DNA of 64,000 nt from GCA-2731375 sp964344935 (lineage in GTDB: Bacteria > Pseudomonadota > Alphaproteobacteria > GCA-2731375): positions 1,364,001 to 1,428,000 of the forward strand of contig CAYFPL010000001.1 in NCBI GenBank assembly GCA_964344935.1, read 5' to 3'. The position numbers and the translations under genes were made by a program. This document shows, piece after piece, positions 49,412 to 58,208 of this stretch; position 1 is the stretch's first letter, and each line of letters begins with the position of its first letter. The notes below the pieces were generated by a model, which did not search any database, was not told the DNA's origin, and worked only from the letters and a program-made list of their open reading frames with translations.

Positions 49412-50371
49412 ATGACAAGCGGAAAGAAAACAGCCGTTGTCGCCGTCGGCGGCAATTCCCTGATCGTGGATGAGAACCATCAGGCCATACCGGACCAGTA
49501 CGAAGCCGCCGTCACGACGGTCAAATGCATCGTTGATATGATGGAGGACGGGTGGAATATCGTTCTGACCCATGGCAGCGGCCCGCAGGTGGGCTATATC
49601 CTGCGACGATCGGAGTTGGCGATCGAAGAAGTCGCACCCGTGCCCATGGACTATGCCGATGCCGACATACAGGGCGCCGTGGGGTACATGTTCCAGCGTG
49701 CCTTTCGCAACGAATTCGTCAAGCGGGGGATCAAAAAGGACGCCGTCGCCGTGGTCTCCCAGGTGTTGGTTGATCGCGCCGACCCCGCCTTCGGCAACCC
49801 TACGAAACCGATCGGGCCGCAGTTGGACGAAGCGACGGCCAAGGCGCGGGCGGCGGAACTTGGTTGGGTCGTGAAGGACGATGCCGGGCGCGGCTGGCGA
49901 AGAGTGGTACCGTCACCGTCGCCTAGAAAAATCCTTGAGCTGGCGCAGATAAATCTTCTGGCCGAGGGCGGATACGTGGTCATCGCCTGCGGCGGCGGCG
50001 GCATCCCGGTCGTCGAAAATGAAAAGGGTTATCTGGTTGGTGTCGAAGCCGTCGTGGACAAGGACCTCGCCTCAAGCCTGCTTGCAAGCGACCTCAAGGC
50101 AGATCTTTTTGTTATCACCACCGCAGTGGACCGGGTCGCCGTCGACTATGGCACGGCGGAAGAGGAATGGCTGGATACCCTTGAACTGGCACGGGCCAAG
50201 GAACTTTACCAGGCCGGCCAATTCGATCCTGGCAGCATGGGCCCGAAAGTTCTCGCCATGATCCAATTTCTCGAACACGGCGGCGCCAAGGGCATTATCA
50301 CAAGCCCTGAAAACCTGACCAAATCGATCAAGAATGCTTCGGGTACTATGTTCGTTCGGTCGGCTCCTTGA
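49412..50371 (+). CDS. arcC: Carbamate kinase
   Basis: A 319-residue amino-acid-kinase fold enzyme, making ATP, CO2 and ammonia from carbamoyl phosphate and ADP. It has VVAVGGNSLIVDENHQAIPD, LTHGSGPQVGYILRRSEL, IPVVENEKGYLVGVEAVVDK and the C-terminal MGPKVLAMIQFLEHGGAKGI. Length is usual. In E. coli the equivalent is AllK (YbcF), next to allFGH. It ends the run and gives the energy-yielding step; a terminator follows in 2 bp. Confidence 0.95.
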   Translation: MTSGKKTAVVAVGGNSLIVDENHQAIPDQYEAAVTTVKCIVDMMEDGWNIVLTHGSGPQVGYILRRSELAIEEVAPVPMDYADADIQGAVGYMFQRAFRNEFVKRGIKKDAVAVVSQVLVDRADPAFGNPTKPIGPQLDEATAKARAAELGWVVKDDAGRGWRRVVPSPSPRKILELAQINLLAEGGYVVIACGGGGIPVVENEKGYLVGVEAVVDKDLASSLLASDLKADLFVITTAVDRVAVDYGTAEEEWLDTLELARAKELYQAGQFDPGSMGPKVLAMIQFLEHGGAKGIITSPENLTKSIKNASGTMFVRSAP

Positions 50372-50372
50372 A

Positions 50373-50400
50373 GCAGCTGTTGTCGGCAACAATTGCTTTT
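50373..50400 (+). terminator. Terminator of the carbamoyl-catabolic run
   Basis: TGTTG-TCGG-CAACA with an outer GCAG/TTGC extension across one mismatch, directly followed by TTTT. It begins two bases after the carbamate kinase stop. Confidence 0.75.
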
Positions 50401-50802
50401 CAAGAAGGCATGGAATGAACGATCTCTTTAGAGCTCAAAACAAGGCAATTTTGTATGGCGCTCCGCCGAGAGCACCATTTACGCCAGTTGTGTTGGCTTG
50501 CTGTCGAGAGTAAGCGAGTTATTCGGGAGCCGATTGCTCGGCCGGCGCTGCCATGTGGGAATGGGATTCCTGAGCGGCCAGGACCGTTGCGCCCAACAGC
50601 AGCAGGAAGGCGAGGACAACACGCGTCCAACGGCGGTCGGATTGCTTGTCGTAACTGACGGCGCGGATAATCGGCACTGGCTGTCCCCGGCTGTTTTGTG
50701 TTTTTCGCGTTCATCCGCGAAGGCGCAGCTATCTTGGCGCCTGGCCGTAAATATCCCCTTAAGGGAAAAGGTTAATTTGCCGAATTCAACGCGGTTTAGC
50801 GT
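50401..50802. other. Gene-poor region between carbamate kinase and the GGDEF-EAL gene
   Basis: About 400 bp. The only coding candidate is a 52-codon minus-strand frame (50519-50677), listed separately. The remainder, including the AT-rich 50748-50800 stretch, shows no clear gene, repeat or RNA. Confidence 0.5.
50519..50677 (-). CDS. Possible 52-residue single-pass membrane protein (GTG start)
   Basis: A GTG at 50677 with GGGGA six bases upstream opens a frame that reads MPIIRAVSYDKQSDRRWTRV, then a hydrophobic helix VLAFLLLLGATVLAA, then a polar tail ending EQSAPE. The basic stretch before the helix suggests an N-in orientation. I do not recognise it. Frame bias is fair but it is short, so the call is tentative. 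Confidence 0.4.
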   Translation of the reverse strand: MPIIRAVSYDKQSDRRWTRVVLAFLLLLGATVLAAQESHSHMAAPAEQSAPE

Positions 50803-52557
50803 TCAGGCTTCGAGGAGAACGTTCCCCGAAACCGGGACCGGGCTTTGCGCTTCCAGTTTCGCAATGACATCGAAGACGTCCTTGCCTGGCAGCGGCGGGC
50901 TGAAATAGTAGCCTTGGGCATATCGGCAACTGTTTGCGCGCAGGAAATTGAGCTGTTCCAGGGTTTCCACCCCTTCCGCGACCACGTCCAGCCTTAGATG
51001 CTGGGCCAGGGCGATGACCGTGCGCACGATGGCGCCGTCGGAGGCATCGCTGGTCACGTCCTGCACGAAGGAACGGTCGATCTTGAGCGCATCCAGCGGG
51101 AACCGTTTCAAATAAGCCAGGGATGAATAGCCGGTGCCGAAGTCGTCAATGGCGACCCGCATGCCAGCCTTGCTCAAACGGCCCAGAATATCGGCTGCTG
51201 ATTCAGGGTCATGCATGATCGAGCTTTCCGTCAACTCGATCTCCAGGATCGAAGAATCCAGACCCGCCCGGGCGATCCAGTGCTCCACATGTTCCAAAAG
51301 GTCGTCGTGATTGAACTGCTGGGCGGAAAGATTCACGGCCACCCGCATGTCCGGATAATTTTGCCGACGCCATTCGGCGATTTGGTCGCAAGCCAGTCCT
51401 AGGATCAGATCACCCAGGGCCGGCATCAGCCCCAGCTCCTCAGCCAATGGAATGAACTGATCCGGCAGGATCAGGCCTCGTTCGGAATGGCGCCAACGGA
51501 CCAGAGCCTCCAGCCCGATGACCATGCCGCTCTCGATGTCCACCTGCGGCTGATAATGCAGTTCGAATTCGTTATCCCGGATCGCCCGCTGCAAGGCGAC
51601 ACCAAGGCCGATCCGGCGCAGCGCGGCGCTGTTCATGTCGGGGCGGTAGAACTGGTAGCCTTCGCCCCCCATCTGCTTGGCCTGGTACATGGCCGCGTCC
51701 GCATAGCGCAACAGCTCGTCCGCGTCCTCGGCATCTTCCGGGAATAGGGCGATACCGATACTTGGTGATACGTTCGCCGCATTGCCGCCGATCATCACCG
51801 GTTTGGATACGCTTTCGACAATCTTGCTGGCAACCGGCGCGGCGGAAACCGCATGATCAAGATTGGTAACCAGGGCGATGAATTCATCGCCGCCAAGGCG
51901 TGCCACAGTGTCACTATCGCGCAGGCATTCCCGGATACGGCTGGCCACCGTCTTCAACAGGGTATCGCCGGCCTCGTGCCCCATGGTGTCGTTGACGAAC
52001 TTGAAGCGGTCCAGATCTATGAACAGGACCGCAAGCTCATGGTTATAGCGACGGGCCTGGTTGATGGCATGGGTCAATCGGTCGAACAAAAGGGCCCGGT
52101 TGGGCAGGCCGGTCAACGTGTCGTAATGAGCCATGCGGGCCCGGCTGATGGCGCAATCGATGCTGACGCCAAGACGCTTCTTGTCCAGCTCCGATTTCGC
52201 CAGGCTGTCCTGGGCACCGAATTGGACCAACTGCACGGCCACTTCGCCGTTGAAATCCTGCTGCAGGGCGATGGTCGGGACAAAGAGAAACAGGCCCAGG
52301 AGCTGCGCCAGGTCGAAACCGGGACCGCTGGAAGCGTCGTCGAAATCGATGATCAAGGCGTTGAAGCGCCGCTCGGACAGCAAATTGTGGGCTTCAGCAA
52401 CAGTGCGGACGCGGAACAGGACATGCCGCTCCTCATCCAGGGCTGCAAGCACCATCCGCTCGGCTGCGTCGTCGCGTCCTATGAACAGGATTTCAATCAA
52501 AACGCATAATTCCCTGCCGCACCCAGGCACGGGCGCTGTTACGGCGCCTTTAGACAC
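50803..52557 (-). CDS. GGDEF-EAL diguanylate cyclase/phosphodiesterase with N-terminal receiver-like domain
   Basis: A 584-residue c-di-GMP turnover protein. Residues about 20-135 look like a degenerate receiver (ILFIGRDDAAERMVLAALDE). The GGDEF domain (about 150-310) has an intact site, ARLGGDEFIALV. The EAL domain (about 325-575) keeps LEALVRWRH, LSAQQFNHDD, DDFGTGYSSLAYLKRFPLD and AEGVET, so both activities are possible. The GTG at 52557 gives an odd basic N-terminus; a TTG at 52500 would start at the receiver-like strand. No membrane segment, so cytoplasmic. Confidence 0.93.
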   Translation of the reverse strand: MSKGAVTAPVPGCGRELCVLIEILFIGRDDAAERMVLAALDEERHVLFRVRTVAEAHNLLSERRFNALIIDFDDASSGPGFDLAQLLGLFLFVPTIALQQDFNGEVAVQLVQFGAQDSLAKSELDKKRLGVSIDCAISRARMAHYDTLTGLPNRALLFDRLTHAINQARRYNHELAVLFIDLDRFKFVNDTMGHEAGDTLLKTVASRIRECLRDSDTVARLGGDEFIALVTNLDHAVSAAPVASKIVESVSKPVMIGGNAANVSPSIGIALFPEDAEDADELLRYADAAMYQAKQMGGEGYQFYRPDMNSAALRRIGLGVALQRAIRDNEFELHYQPQVDIESGMVIGLEALVRWRHSERGLILPDQFIPLAEELGLMPALGDLILGLACDQIAEWRRQNYPDMRVAVNLSAQQFNHDDLLEHVEHWIARAGLDSSILEIELTESSIMHDPESAADILGRLSKAGMRVAIDDFGTGYSSLAYLKRFPLDALKIDRSFVQDVTSDASDGAIVRTVIALAQHLRLDVVAEGVETLEQLNFLRANSCRYAQGYYFSPPLPGKDVFDVIAKLEAQSPVPVSGNVLLEA

Positions 52558-52700
52558 CGCAGACGAACCTAGCGGATGCAGGGTTAATGTTCGGTTTACA
52601 CGGATTTTCCGCTTGGTTTCATTTGAGACGAAGAAAAACCATTGTGCGCAGTGTGGTTATTCGCAACCAACGTCCAGTAATGAACGCCGTGCGCATCTGC

Positions 52701-53891
52701 CTAGGTTCCGGCCAGTCTACTGTATCCATCCCTGGTCTGCGGCGTCTTCATCCCCAGAATCCTTCCCGCGACCAGGGTGCGCAGCACTTGCGCCGTGCCG
52801 CCGCCGATGGTGAACATGCGCGCGTCCCTGACCATGCGTTCCAGGGGATTGTCGCGGGAATAACCGGCGGCGCCAAATACCTGCAAGGCGTCGTTGGTCA
52901 CCTTGATGGCCATTTCCGAGGTAAAGACCTTGGCCTGAGCCGCCGCAAGGGGTTCGGGGAAACCGTCCACCAGATTGTCGGCTGCGCCATGGATCAGGTG
53001 CCGGGCGGCGGATAGCTGGATGGACATATCCGCAAGCATCCATTGCAGGCCCTGGAATTCTGCGATCGGGCGGCCGAACTGCTCGCGCTCCTTGGCATAG
53101 GCGAGGGCTTTTTCATACGCCCCCTGAGCCACCCCAAGGGCAACGGTGGCCGCACCCACCCGTTGCGAATTATAGGCGTTCATCAAATCGGCAAAGCCCT
53201 TGCGCAAGCCACGTGGCGGGATCACCAGGCTGGAAGGGGGGACCGCCATATCCTCGAACATCACTTCCGCCTCGGGGATGCCGCGCAGGCCCATGGTTGG
53301 CGCACGGCTGCCAATGACCAGCCCATCCGTCTCGTCGCGGATCGCGATAAAGCCGCCGATGCCCTCTTCTGTGCCGTCCTCGTCAAAGACGCGGGCGAAT
53401 ATCAGATGCAGGCGCGATACGCCGCCTCCGGTGATCCAGTGTTTCTTGCCGTTCAGGATGTACTGGTTGCCCTTCTTATCGGCGCGGGTCGTCATTTCCG
53501 TCGCGGCACTGCCCGCGTCCGGTTCGGTAATGCAGATCGCCGGTTTGTCGCCCGAGAGCACCAGGTCGGTGGCCAGGCGCTTCTGCTCTTCCGTGCCATA
53601 GGCCATAATAGCGCCGATGGCGCCCATATTGGCCTCCACCGCAATGCGGCCCGAGACGCCGCAAACCCGGGCCATCTCCTCCACAACCAGGGACGCTTCC
53701 AGGTAGCCCAAGCCGCGCCCGCCGTAATCCTCCGGAATGGTCATGCCGAAGAATCCGGCATCCTTCAGGTCATTGACGTTGTCCCAGGGGTATTGCTCGG
53801 TGCGATCCACCTCCGCCGCCCGGGCTGCGATCTGCCCTTCCGCCAATTCCTTGGCCGATTGGCGCAATGCCTCCTGGTCTCTATCGAGCAT
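52701..53891 (-). CDS. Acyl-CoA dehydrogenase-fold protein lacking catalytic Glu, possibly a sulfinopropionyl-CoA desulfinase type
   Basis: A 396-residue protein with a full acyl-CoA dehydrogenase fold: ICITEPDAGSAATEM, NGKKHWITGGGVS, YAKEREQFGRPIAEFQG and the end RMFTIGGGTAQVLRTLVAGRIL. The usual Glu before GT (IYEGT type) is Gly364, and the alternative Glu position of the isovaleryl type is Gln243 (AYNSQRVGAA). Arg82 and Gln243 resemble Arg84 and Gln246, which I recall as key residues of the 3-sulfinopropionyl-CoA desulfinase of Advenella. So dehydrogenation may not occur. Its start overlaps the LLM stop by 11 bases. Confidence 0.88.
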   Translation of the reverse strand: MLDRDQEALRQSAKELAEGQIAARAAEVDRTEQYPWDNVNDLKDAGFFGMTIPEDYGGRGLGYLEASLVVEEMARVCGVSGRIAVEANMGAIGAIMAYGTEEQKRLATDLVLSGDKPAICITEPDAGSAATEMTTRADKKGNQYILNGKKHWITGGGVSRLHLIFARVFDEDGTEEGIGGFIAIRDETDGLVIGSRAPTMGLRGIPEAEVMFEDMAVPPSSLVIPPRGLRKGFADLMNAYNSQRVGAATVALGVAQGAYEKALAYAKEREQFGRPIAEFQGLQWMLADMSIQLSAARHLIHGAADNLVDGFPEPLAAAQAKVFTSEMAIKVTNDALQVFGAAGYSRDNPLERMVRDARMFTIGGGTAQVLRTLVAGRILGMKTPQTRDGYSRLAGT

Positions 53892-54888
53892 CGCCTTGTC
53901 CTTCCAGTTTTTGCCACGCTTGGGCCAGTATTTCGTAGGAATGCACCCGGGCGCCATGGTCATAGATGGAACCCGCAACCATCAATTCATCCGCCCCGGT
54001 TTGTTCAATAAAGGCGGCAAGACGGTGCGGCAAACTTTCCGCCGTGCCTACGAAGGCGCAGGAAAGCATCGACGAGACCCGCATCTTCTCGGCCGGCGTC
54101 CAATAGTCCTCGATATTGTCGATAGGCGGGCGCATGCGGCCCCGTGTGCCGCGGAACATATTGACGAACTGCTGCTGCGGCGTGGTGAAGAGGCGCCTGG
54201 CGTCGTCTTCCGTGTCCGCCGCAACGACACTGACGCCGACCATGGCGTAAGGTTCCGCCAACTGTTCCGATGGCTTGAAGGTTTCCCGATAGACCTGCAA
54301 GGCCTGGAACAGGGCTTCCGGCGCGAAGTGAGAGGCAAAGGCGTAGGGTAACCCTAGCATCGCAGCCAATTGCGCACCGAACAGGGACGAACCCAGGATC
54401 CAAAGGGGCACATTGGTATCAGTGCCCGGCACTGCCTGGATGTGCTGGCCTTCCTGCAACGGCCCCAGCAGGGCCTGGAGCTCTAGGACGTCTTGGGGGA
54501 AATGCTCCGCGTCCATGGGATTGCGGCGCAAGGCCCGCAGGGTCATCTGGTCCGTGCCGGGCGCCCGTCCCAGGCCCAGGTCGATACGGCCGGGATAGAG
54601 CGAGGCCAGGGTGCCGAATTGTTCCGCTATGACCAGGGGCGAATGGTTGGGCAACATGATACCGCCCGCGCCGACGCGAATGCTCTCGGTCCCTTCGGCC
54701 ACATAGCCGATGGCCACTGAGGTGGCAGCTGAGGCTATTCCCACCATGTTGTGATGCTCCGCCAGCCAATAGCGGTGATAGCCCAGTTTCTCCGCATGCT
54801 GAGCCAGATCGCGGCTGTTGCGCAAGGATTCCCCTGGACTGCCGCCTTCGCGGACAGGAGCGAGGTCGAGGATCGATAACTTGGTCAT
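53881..54888 (-). CDS. LLM class flavin-dependent oxidoreductase (MsnO8/YhbW-like)
   Basis: A 335-residue bacterial-luciferase-like TIM barrel. Marks are SILDLAPVREGGSPGESLRN, KLGYHRYWLAEHHNMVGIAS, VGAGGIMLPNHSPLVIAEQF and PGRIDLGLGRAPGTDQMTLR, followed by WILGSSLFGAQLAA. Such enzymes use reduced FMN and oxygen; the substrate here is unknown. The ATG at 54888 is well inside the frame. It overlaps the downstream acyl-CoA dehydrogenase-like gene by 11 bases. Many alkanesulfonate monooxygenases share this fold, but specificity cannot be read here. Confidence 0.9.
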   Translation of the reverse strand: MTKLSILDLAPVREGGSPGESLRNSRDLAQHAEKLGYHRYWLAEHHNMVGIASAATSVAIGYVAEGTESIRVGAGGIMLPNHSPLVIAEQFGTLASLYPGRIDLGLGRAPGTDQMTLRALRRNPMDAEHFPQDVLELQALLGPLQEGQHIQAVPGTDTNVPLWILGSSLFGAQLAAMLGLPYAFASHFAPEALFQALQVYRETFKPSEQLAEPYAMVGVSVVAADTEDDARRLFTTPQQQFVNMFRGTRGRMRPPIDNIEDYWTPAEKMRVSSMLSCAFVGTAESLPHRLAAFIEQTGADELMVAGSIYDHGARVHSYEILAQAWQKLEGQGDAR

Positions 54889-55097
54889 GAATACGACAGA
54901 ACCTGGTGCGCCGGGCGAAACATCAATACCACGACACCAGGCCCGAATGCTGTCAAGCGCCGCTGTACCTTCGCCACTGGCATCGTCCTCTATGATTTGG
55001 TTTTGCGGGCAAACTAGCATCGTTGCTGCCTTAGTCCAATTGCCTCGCCACCCCCGCTGGCCTAGTTTGAGGCCAAGAAATTTCGGAGGACGCCTCA

Positions 55098-56444
55098 ATG
55101 ATCACCGACTACCAGGGTTTGGAACTGACCACCGATAGCGCCGAAGCAGCGGAGGCCTATAGCCGCACAGTGCGCAGCTATCTGGCCTTTGGCCTGGATG
55201 CCGGCGTGCATATGAAATCGGCCCTGGCTGCCGATCCCGAATTGCCCATGGCGCTGATTACGCGGGGTTATTTCTTCCACCTCTTCGCCATTCCGGCCCT
55301 GGTGCGGAAGGCGGTCGAGGCGGCGGCGGCGGCGGAAGCGGCAATAGCCCAGCGCGGGGCCAATCAACGGGAGCGATGGCATTTGGCTGCTCTGGGCGCC
55401 TGGAACCAGGGTCAACTGCGCCAGTGCGCCGATATCTGGGAACGCATCTTGATGCATCATCCCCACGACGGGCTGACCATCCGTCTGGTCAATTTCGTAC
55501 ATTTCTATATGAACGGCGGGGCGGCGATGCGCCAATCCATCGCCCGCATCATTGGCGCCTGGGATGAAGGGCGGCCTGACTATGGCTACATTCTCGGGGT
55601 CGCCGCATTCTCCCACGAGGAAGCCGGCGACTACGAGACAGCGGAGGCGATGGGCAAGCATGCGGTCGAAATCAACGCCAAGGACATCTGGGCCACTCAC
55701 GCCGTCGCCCATGTTTTCGAAATGCAGGGACGGCAGGACGAAGGCATCGCCTGGCTGGACCGCCTGAGCCCGGAATGGTCGGACCTGAACAATTTCCGCT
55801 TCCACACCTGGTGGCACAAGGCCATGTATCACCTGGAAAAGGGCCAGTTCGACACGGTCCTGGACCTCTATGACAACAATTTCTGGCCCGAACCCAGCGA
55901 CGAGTATCTGGATTTCACCAATGCCGCTGCCATGCTCTGGCGCCTTGAACATAACGGTATCGATGTGGGCGACCGCTGGAGCGGCCTCGCCGACGTGGCC
56001 GAGAGGCACAGCAAGGATGCCATTCTGGCCTTCGCAGACGCCCATTACATGATGGCCCTGGCCAAGGATGGCCGGGTGGAGGCCCAGAACGCCATGCTGG
56101 AAAATCTGGAACGATCGGCCCAGGGGGATGGCGATCAGGCCAAAGTTACGGCCGAAGTGGGCCTGCCCGTTTGCCGCGCCACCATCGCGCTGTGTCAAGA
56201 CCGGTCAGGCGAGGCGGCGGAGATACTCCTGCCTTTGCGCGACCATATTGCCAGACTCGGCGGCAGCCATGCGCAACGGGATATCTGGGCACAGATGACC
56301 TGCCGTGCCCTCTTGGATGCCGGCCGCTTTGACGACGCCCGTGGCATTCTGGCTCAGCGCAGCAGGACCAAGATCAATTCGCCCCTGACCCAGCGCTGGT
56401 ACGACGAGGCAGTGGCCGGCAACGCCGGGGGCTCAGACGCTTAA
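55098..56444 (+). CDS. TTC38-like tetratricopeptide protein
   Basis: A 448-residue soluble helical protein like the TTC38/tetratricopeptide repeat protein 38 family. It begins MITDYQGLELTTDSAEAAEA, has HHPHDGLTIRLVNFVHFYMN, GYILGVAAFSHEEAGDYETA and HAVAHVFEMQGRQDEGIAWL with NNFRFHTWWHKAMYHLE. Several His and Trp are conserved around the centre, but no activity is known. GGAGGACGCC lies before the ATG. Its stop overlaps the convergent 2OG-like gene by 12 bases. Confidence 0.9.
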   Translation: MITDYQGLELTTDSAEAAEAYSRTVRSYLAFGLDAGVHMKSALAADPELPMALITRGYFFHLFAIPALVRKAVEAAAAAEAAIAQRGANQRERWHLAALGAWNQGQLRQCADIWERILMHHPHDGLTIRLVNFVHFYMNGGAAMRQSIARIIGAWDEGRPDYGYILGVAAFSHEEAGDYETAEAMGKHAVEINAKDIWATHAVAHVFEMQGRQDEGIAWLDRLSPEWSDLNNFRFHTWWHKAMYHLEKGQFDTVLDLYDNNFWPEPSDEYLDFTNAAAMLWRLEHNGIDVGDRWSGLADVAERHSKDAILAFADAHYMMALAKDGRVEAQNAMLENLERSAQGDGDQAKVTAEVGLPVCRATIALCQDRSGEAAEILLPLRDHIARLGGSHAQRDIWAQMTCRALLDAGRFDDARGILAQRSRTKINSPLTQRWYDEAVAGNAGGSDA

Positions 56445-57071
56445 GTTGAAGGCAATTGAGATGCGTTGCCTGGTGCCCCGATAGGGGCGCACGGCATGAC
56501 TGAGCCAAGCCGGAAACAGTAGCATGGTGCCGGATTTGGGCGAAATGGTCTCGCTGCTTCCTGCAGCCAGGCCGCCCGGCACGTTAAAGGCCAATACAGG
56601 TGCGTACATGGCCGGGGCGATCCCCCGCGGATCCTGGATTTCAAATTCGCCGCCCAAGCCGGGATCATCGCCAATGCCGCCGTCGTCCACGTAATAGGTG
56701 CCCGACCAGAAGCTGCCCGGATGGGTATGGAATTCGTTACCGTGGCCCGGCCCATTGACGTTGGCCCAGGCGTTGAGGCGCCATTCCACCTGCACGGCCT
56801 TGCCCTGGCGATCGCAGGTCATCTGCGTCGCCACAGCCTTGGCCAATTCCAGCACCTGGTGCGCAGCCGGGCCACCCCATTCCGCCAAATCCCAGGTGGA
56901 TTGCCAGCCGCCCAAATTGGAATGGGCGGTCGATGGATGGTTTGCCATGCGTGTCTCGATCGCGGCCCGCAAGGCATCGTTCAGCGGCTCGGCATCGGGC
57001 AATTCCACCTGCACAACGGGCGTGGGAAACAGGCCGTGGCCCTGGATTTTCGGTTCCTTGACTTGGTTCAT
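56433..57071 (-). CDS. TIGR02466-type 2-oxoglutarate/Fe(II) oxygenase-like protein
   Basis: A 212-residue protein with a double-stranded beta-helix pattern. The iron site is likely in NEFHTHPGSFWSGTYYV (His115/His117) and FPAWLSHAVRPYRG (His192), with RQRISIAFN supplying a 2-oxoglutarate-binding Arg. The N-terminal FPTPVVQVELPD is typical of this family. It lies 2 bp after tsaD on the same strand, and may be co-transcribed. Substrate unknown; relatives often sit in phage or cell-surface contexts. Confidence 0.83.
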   Translation of the reverse strand: MNQVKEPKIQGHGLFPTPVVQVELPDAEPLNDALRAAIETRMANHPSTAHSNLGGWQSTWDLAEWGGPAAHQVLELAKAVATQMTCDRQGKAVQVEWRLNAWANVNGPGHGNEFHTHPGSFWSGTYYVDDGGIGDDPGLGGEFEIQDPRGIAPAMYAPVLAFNVPGGLAAGSSETISPKSGTMLLFPAWLSHAVRPYRGTRQRISIAFNLSV

Positions 57072-57073
57072 GA

Positions 57074-58117
57074 TCAGGCTTTCTTGCCGGCAAAGGGCAT
57101 AGGCTTGGCGTCCGGATCCAGGGGCCAGCGAGCCCGGGCCGGAAAGTCGAGGTCGTCGTACAAGCCGGCCTGGAGACGTTCAACGCCGGCCCAGGCGATC
57201 ATGGCGGCGTTGTCGGTACAAAGTGCGGGCGGCGGCGCCACCAGGGTCATATTCTGCGACCGGCAGAGATTATCCAGCCGCTGGCGCAGATGCCCATTGG
57301 CGGCAACGCCACCGGCAATCACCAGGTTGCGAAGACCGGGGCTGATTGCCCGGCTTATCTCAAGGGCGTTTTGCGCCCGGTCCACAACCACATCGCCGAC
57401 CGCTTCTTGGAATGCGGCCGCGATGTCGGGCGGTGGCAGGTCCGGTTCATGGTCCAACAGGCGGCGCACGGCGGTCTTCAACCCTGAGAACGAGAAATCG
57501 CAGCCTTCCCGTCCAAGCATGGGCCGGGGCAGGTTCACCGCACCGGCTTCGCCCACTTTTGCGGCTGCCTCGATGGCCGGGCCACCTGGATAGCCCAGGC
57601 CCAGCATCTTACCCACCTTGTCAAAGGCCTCACCCACCGCATCGTCGATGGTGGTGCCCAAACGGCGGTAGCTGCCCAAGCCTTCCACCAGGACAAACTG
57701 GCAATGGCCGCCCGAGACCAGAAGTAACAGATATGGGAAGGCCAGGTCGTCGGTCAGCCGCGCGGTCAGGGCATGACCTTCCAAGTGATTGACCGCTAGC
57801 AGCGGCTTGCCGATGGCCGCGGCGATGGCCTTGCCCGTGACCAGGCCGACCATGACACCTCCGATCAGGCCTGGCCCGGCGGTGGCCGCGACCCCGTCCA
57901 ATTGCGGGAACCTGATATCTGCCACATCCATGGCCCTGGCGATCAAACCATCGATCTGCTCCACATGGGCGCGGGCAGCGATTTCGGGCACCACGCCGCC
58001 ATAGGGGCGGTGTTCCTCCAGCTGGCTCAGCACGATGTTGGCGCGGATGCGCCGTTCGCCGTCCACCACGGCGGCGGCGGTTTCATCACACGAGGTTTCA
58101 ATCCCCAATACGATCAT
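57074..58117 (-). CDS. tsaD: tRNA N6-threonylcarbamoyladenosine synthase subunit TsaD
   Basis: Transfers threonylcarbamoyl to A37 of tRNAs reading ANN codons, with TsaB and TsaE. The 347-residue protein begins MIVLGIETSCDETAAAVVDG and has AVNHLEGHALTARL (metal His), LVSGGHCQFVLV, DDAVGEAFDKVGKMLGLGYP, CDFSFSGLKTAVRR and VIAGGVAANGHLR. The ATG at 58117 is correct for the family; the frame is open upstream over the hemC gap. Divergent from hemC, the common alphaproteobacterial layout. Confidence 0.98.
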   Translation of the reverse strand: MIVLGIETSCDETAAAVVDGERRIRANIVLSQLEEHRPYGGVVPEIAARAHVEQIDGLIARAMDVADIRFPQLDGVAATAGPGLIGGVMVGLVTGKAIAAAIGKPLLAVNHLEGHALTARLTDDLAFPYLLLLVSGGHCQFVLVEGLGSYRRLGTTIDDAVGEAFDKVGKMLGLGYPGGPAIEAAAKVGEAGAVNLPRPMLGREGCDFSFSGLKTAVRRLLDHEPDLPPPDIAAAFQEAVGDVVVDRAQNALEISRAISPGLRNLVIAGGVAANGHLRQRLDNLCRSQNMTLVAPPPALCTDNAAMIAWAGVERLQAGLYDDLDFPARARWPLDPDAKPMPFAGKKA

Positions 58118-58208
58118 GGCCAATCCGCAATTACCCCGCGCCGATTTGTCGCGCGGAAACGTCACTAAAAGCTTGCGCCGAACACTCAGAGGCCTTAGCA
58201 CCGCGCCT

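Noticed and set aside
50400..50714. A 104-codon minus-strand frame in the gap after carbamate kinase
   Set aside because: It crosses the operon terminator and reads as Arg/Pro/Ser-rich nonsense. The overlapping 52-codon GTG frame has a better ribosome site and a real hydrophobic helix.
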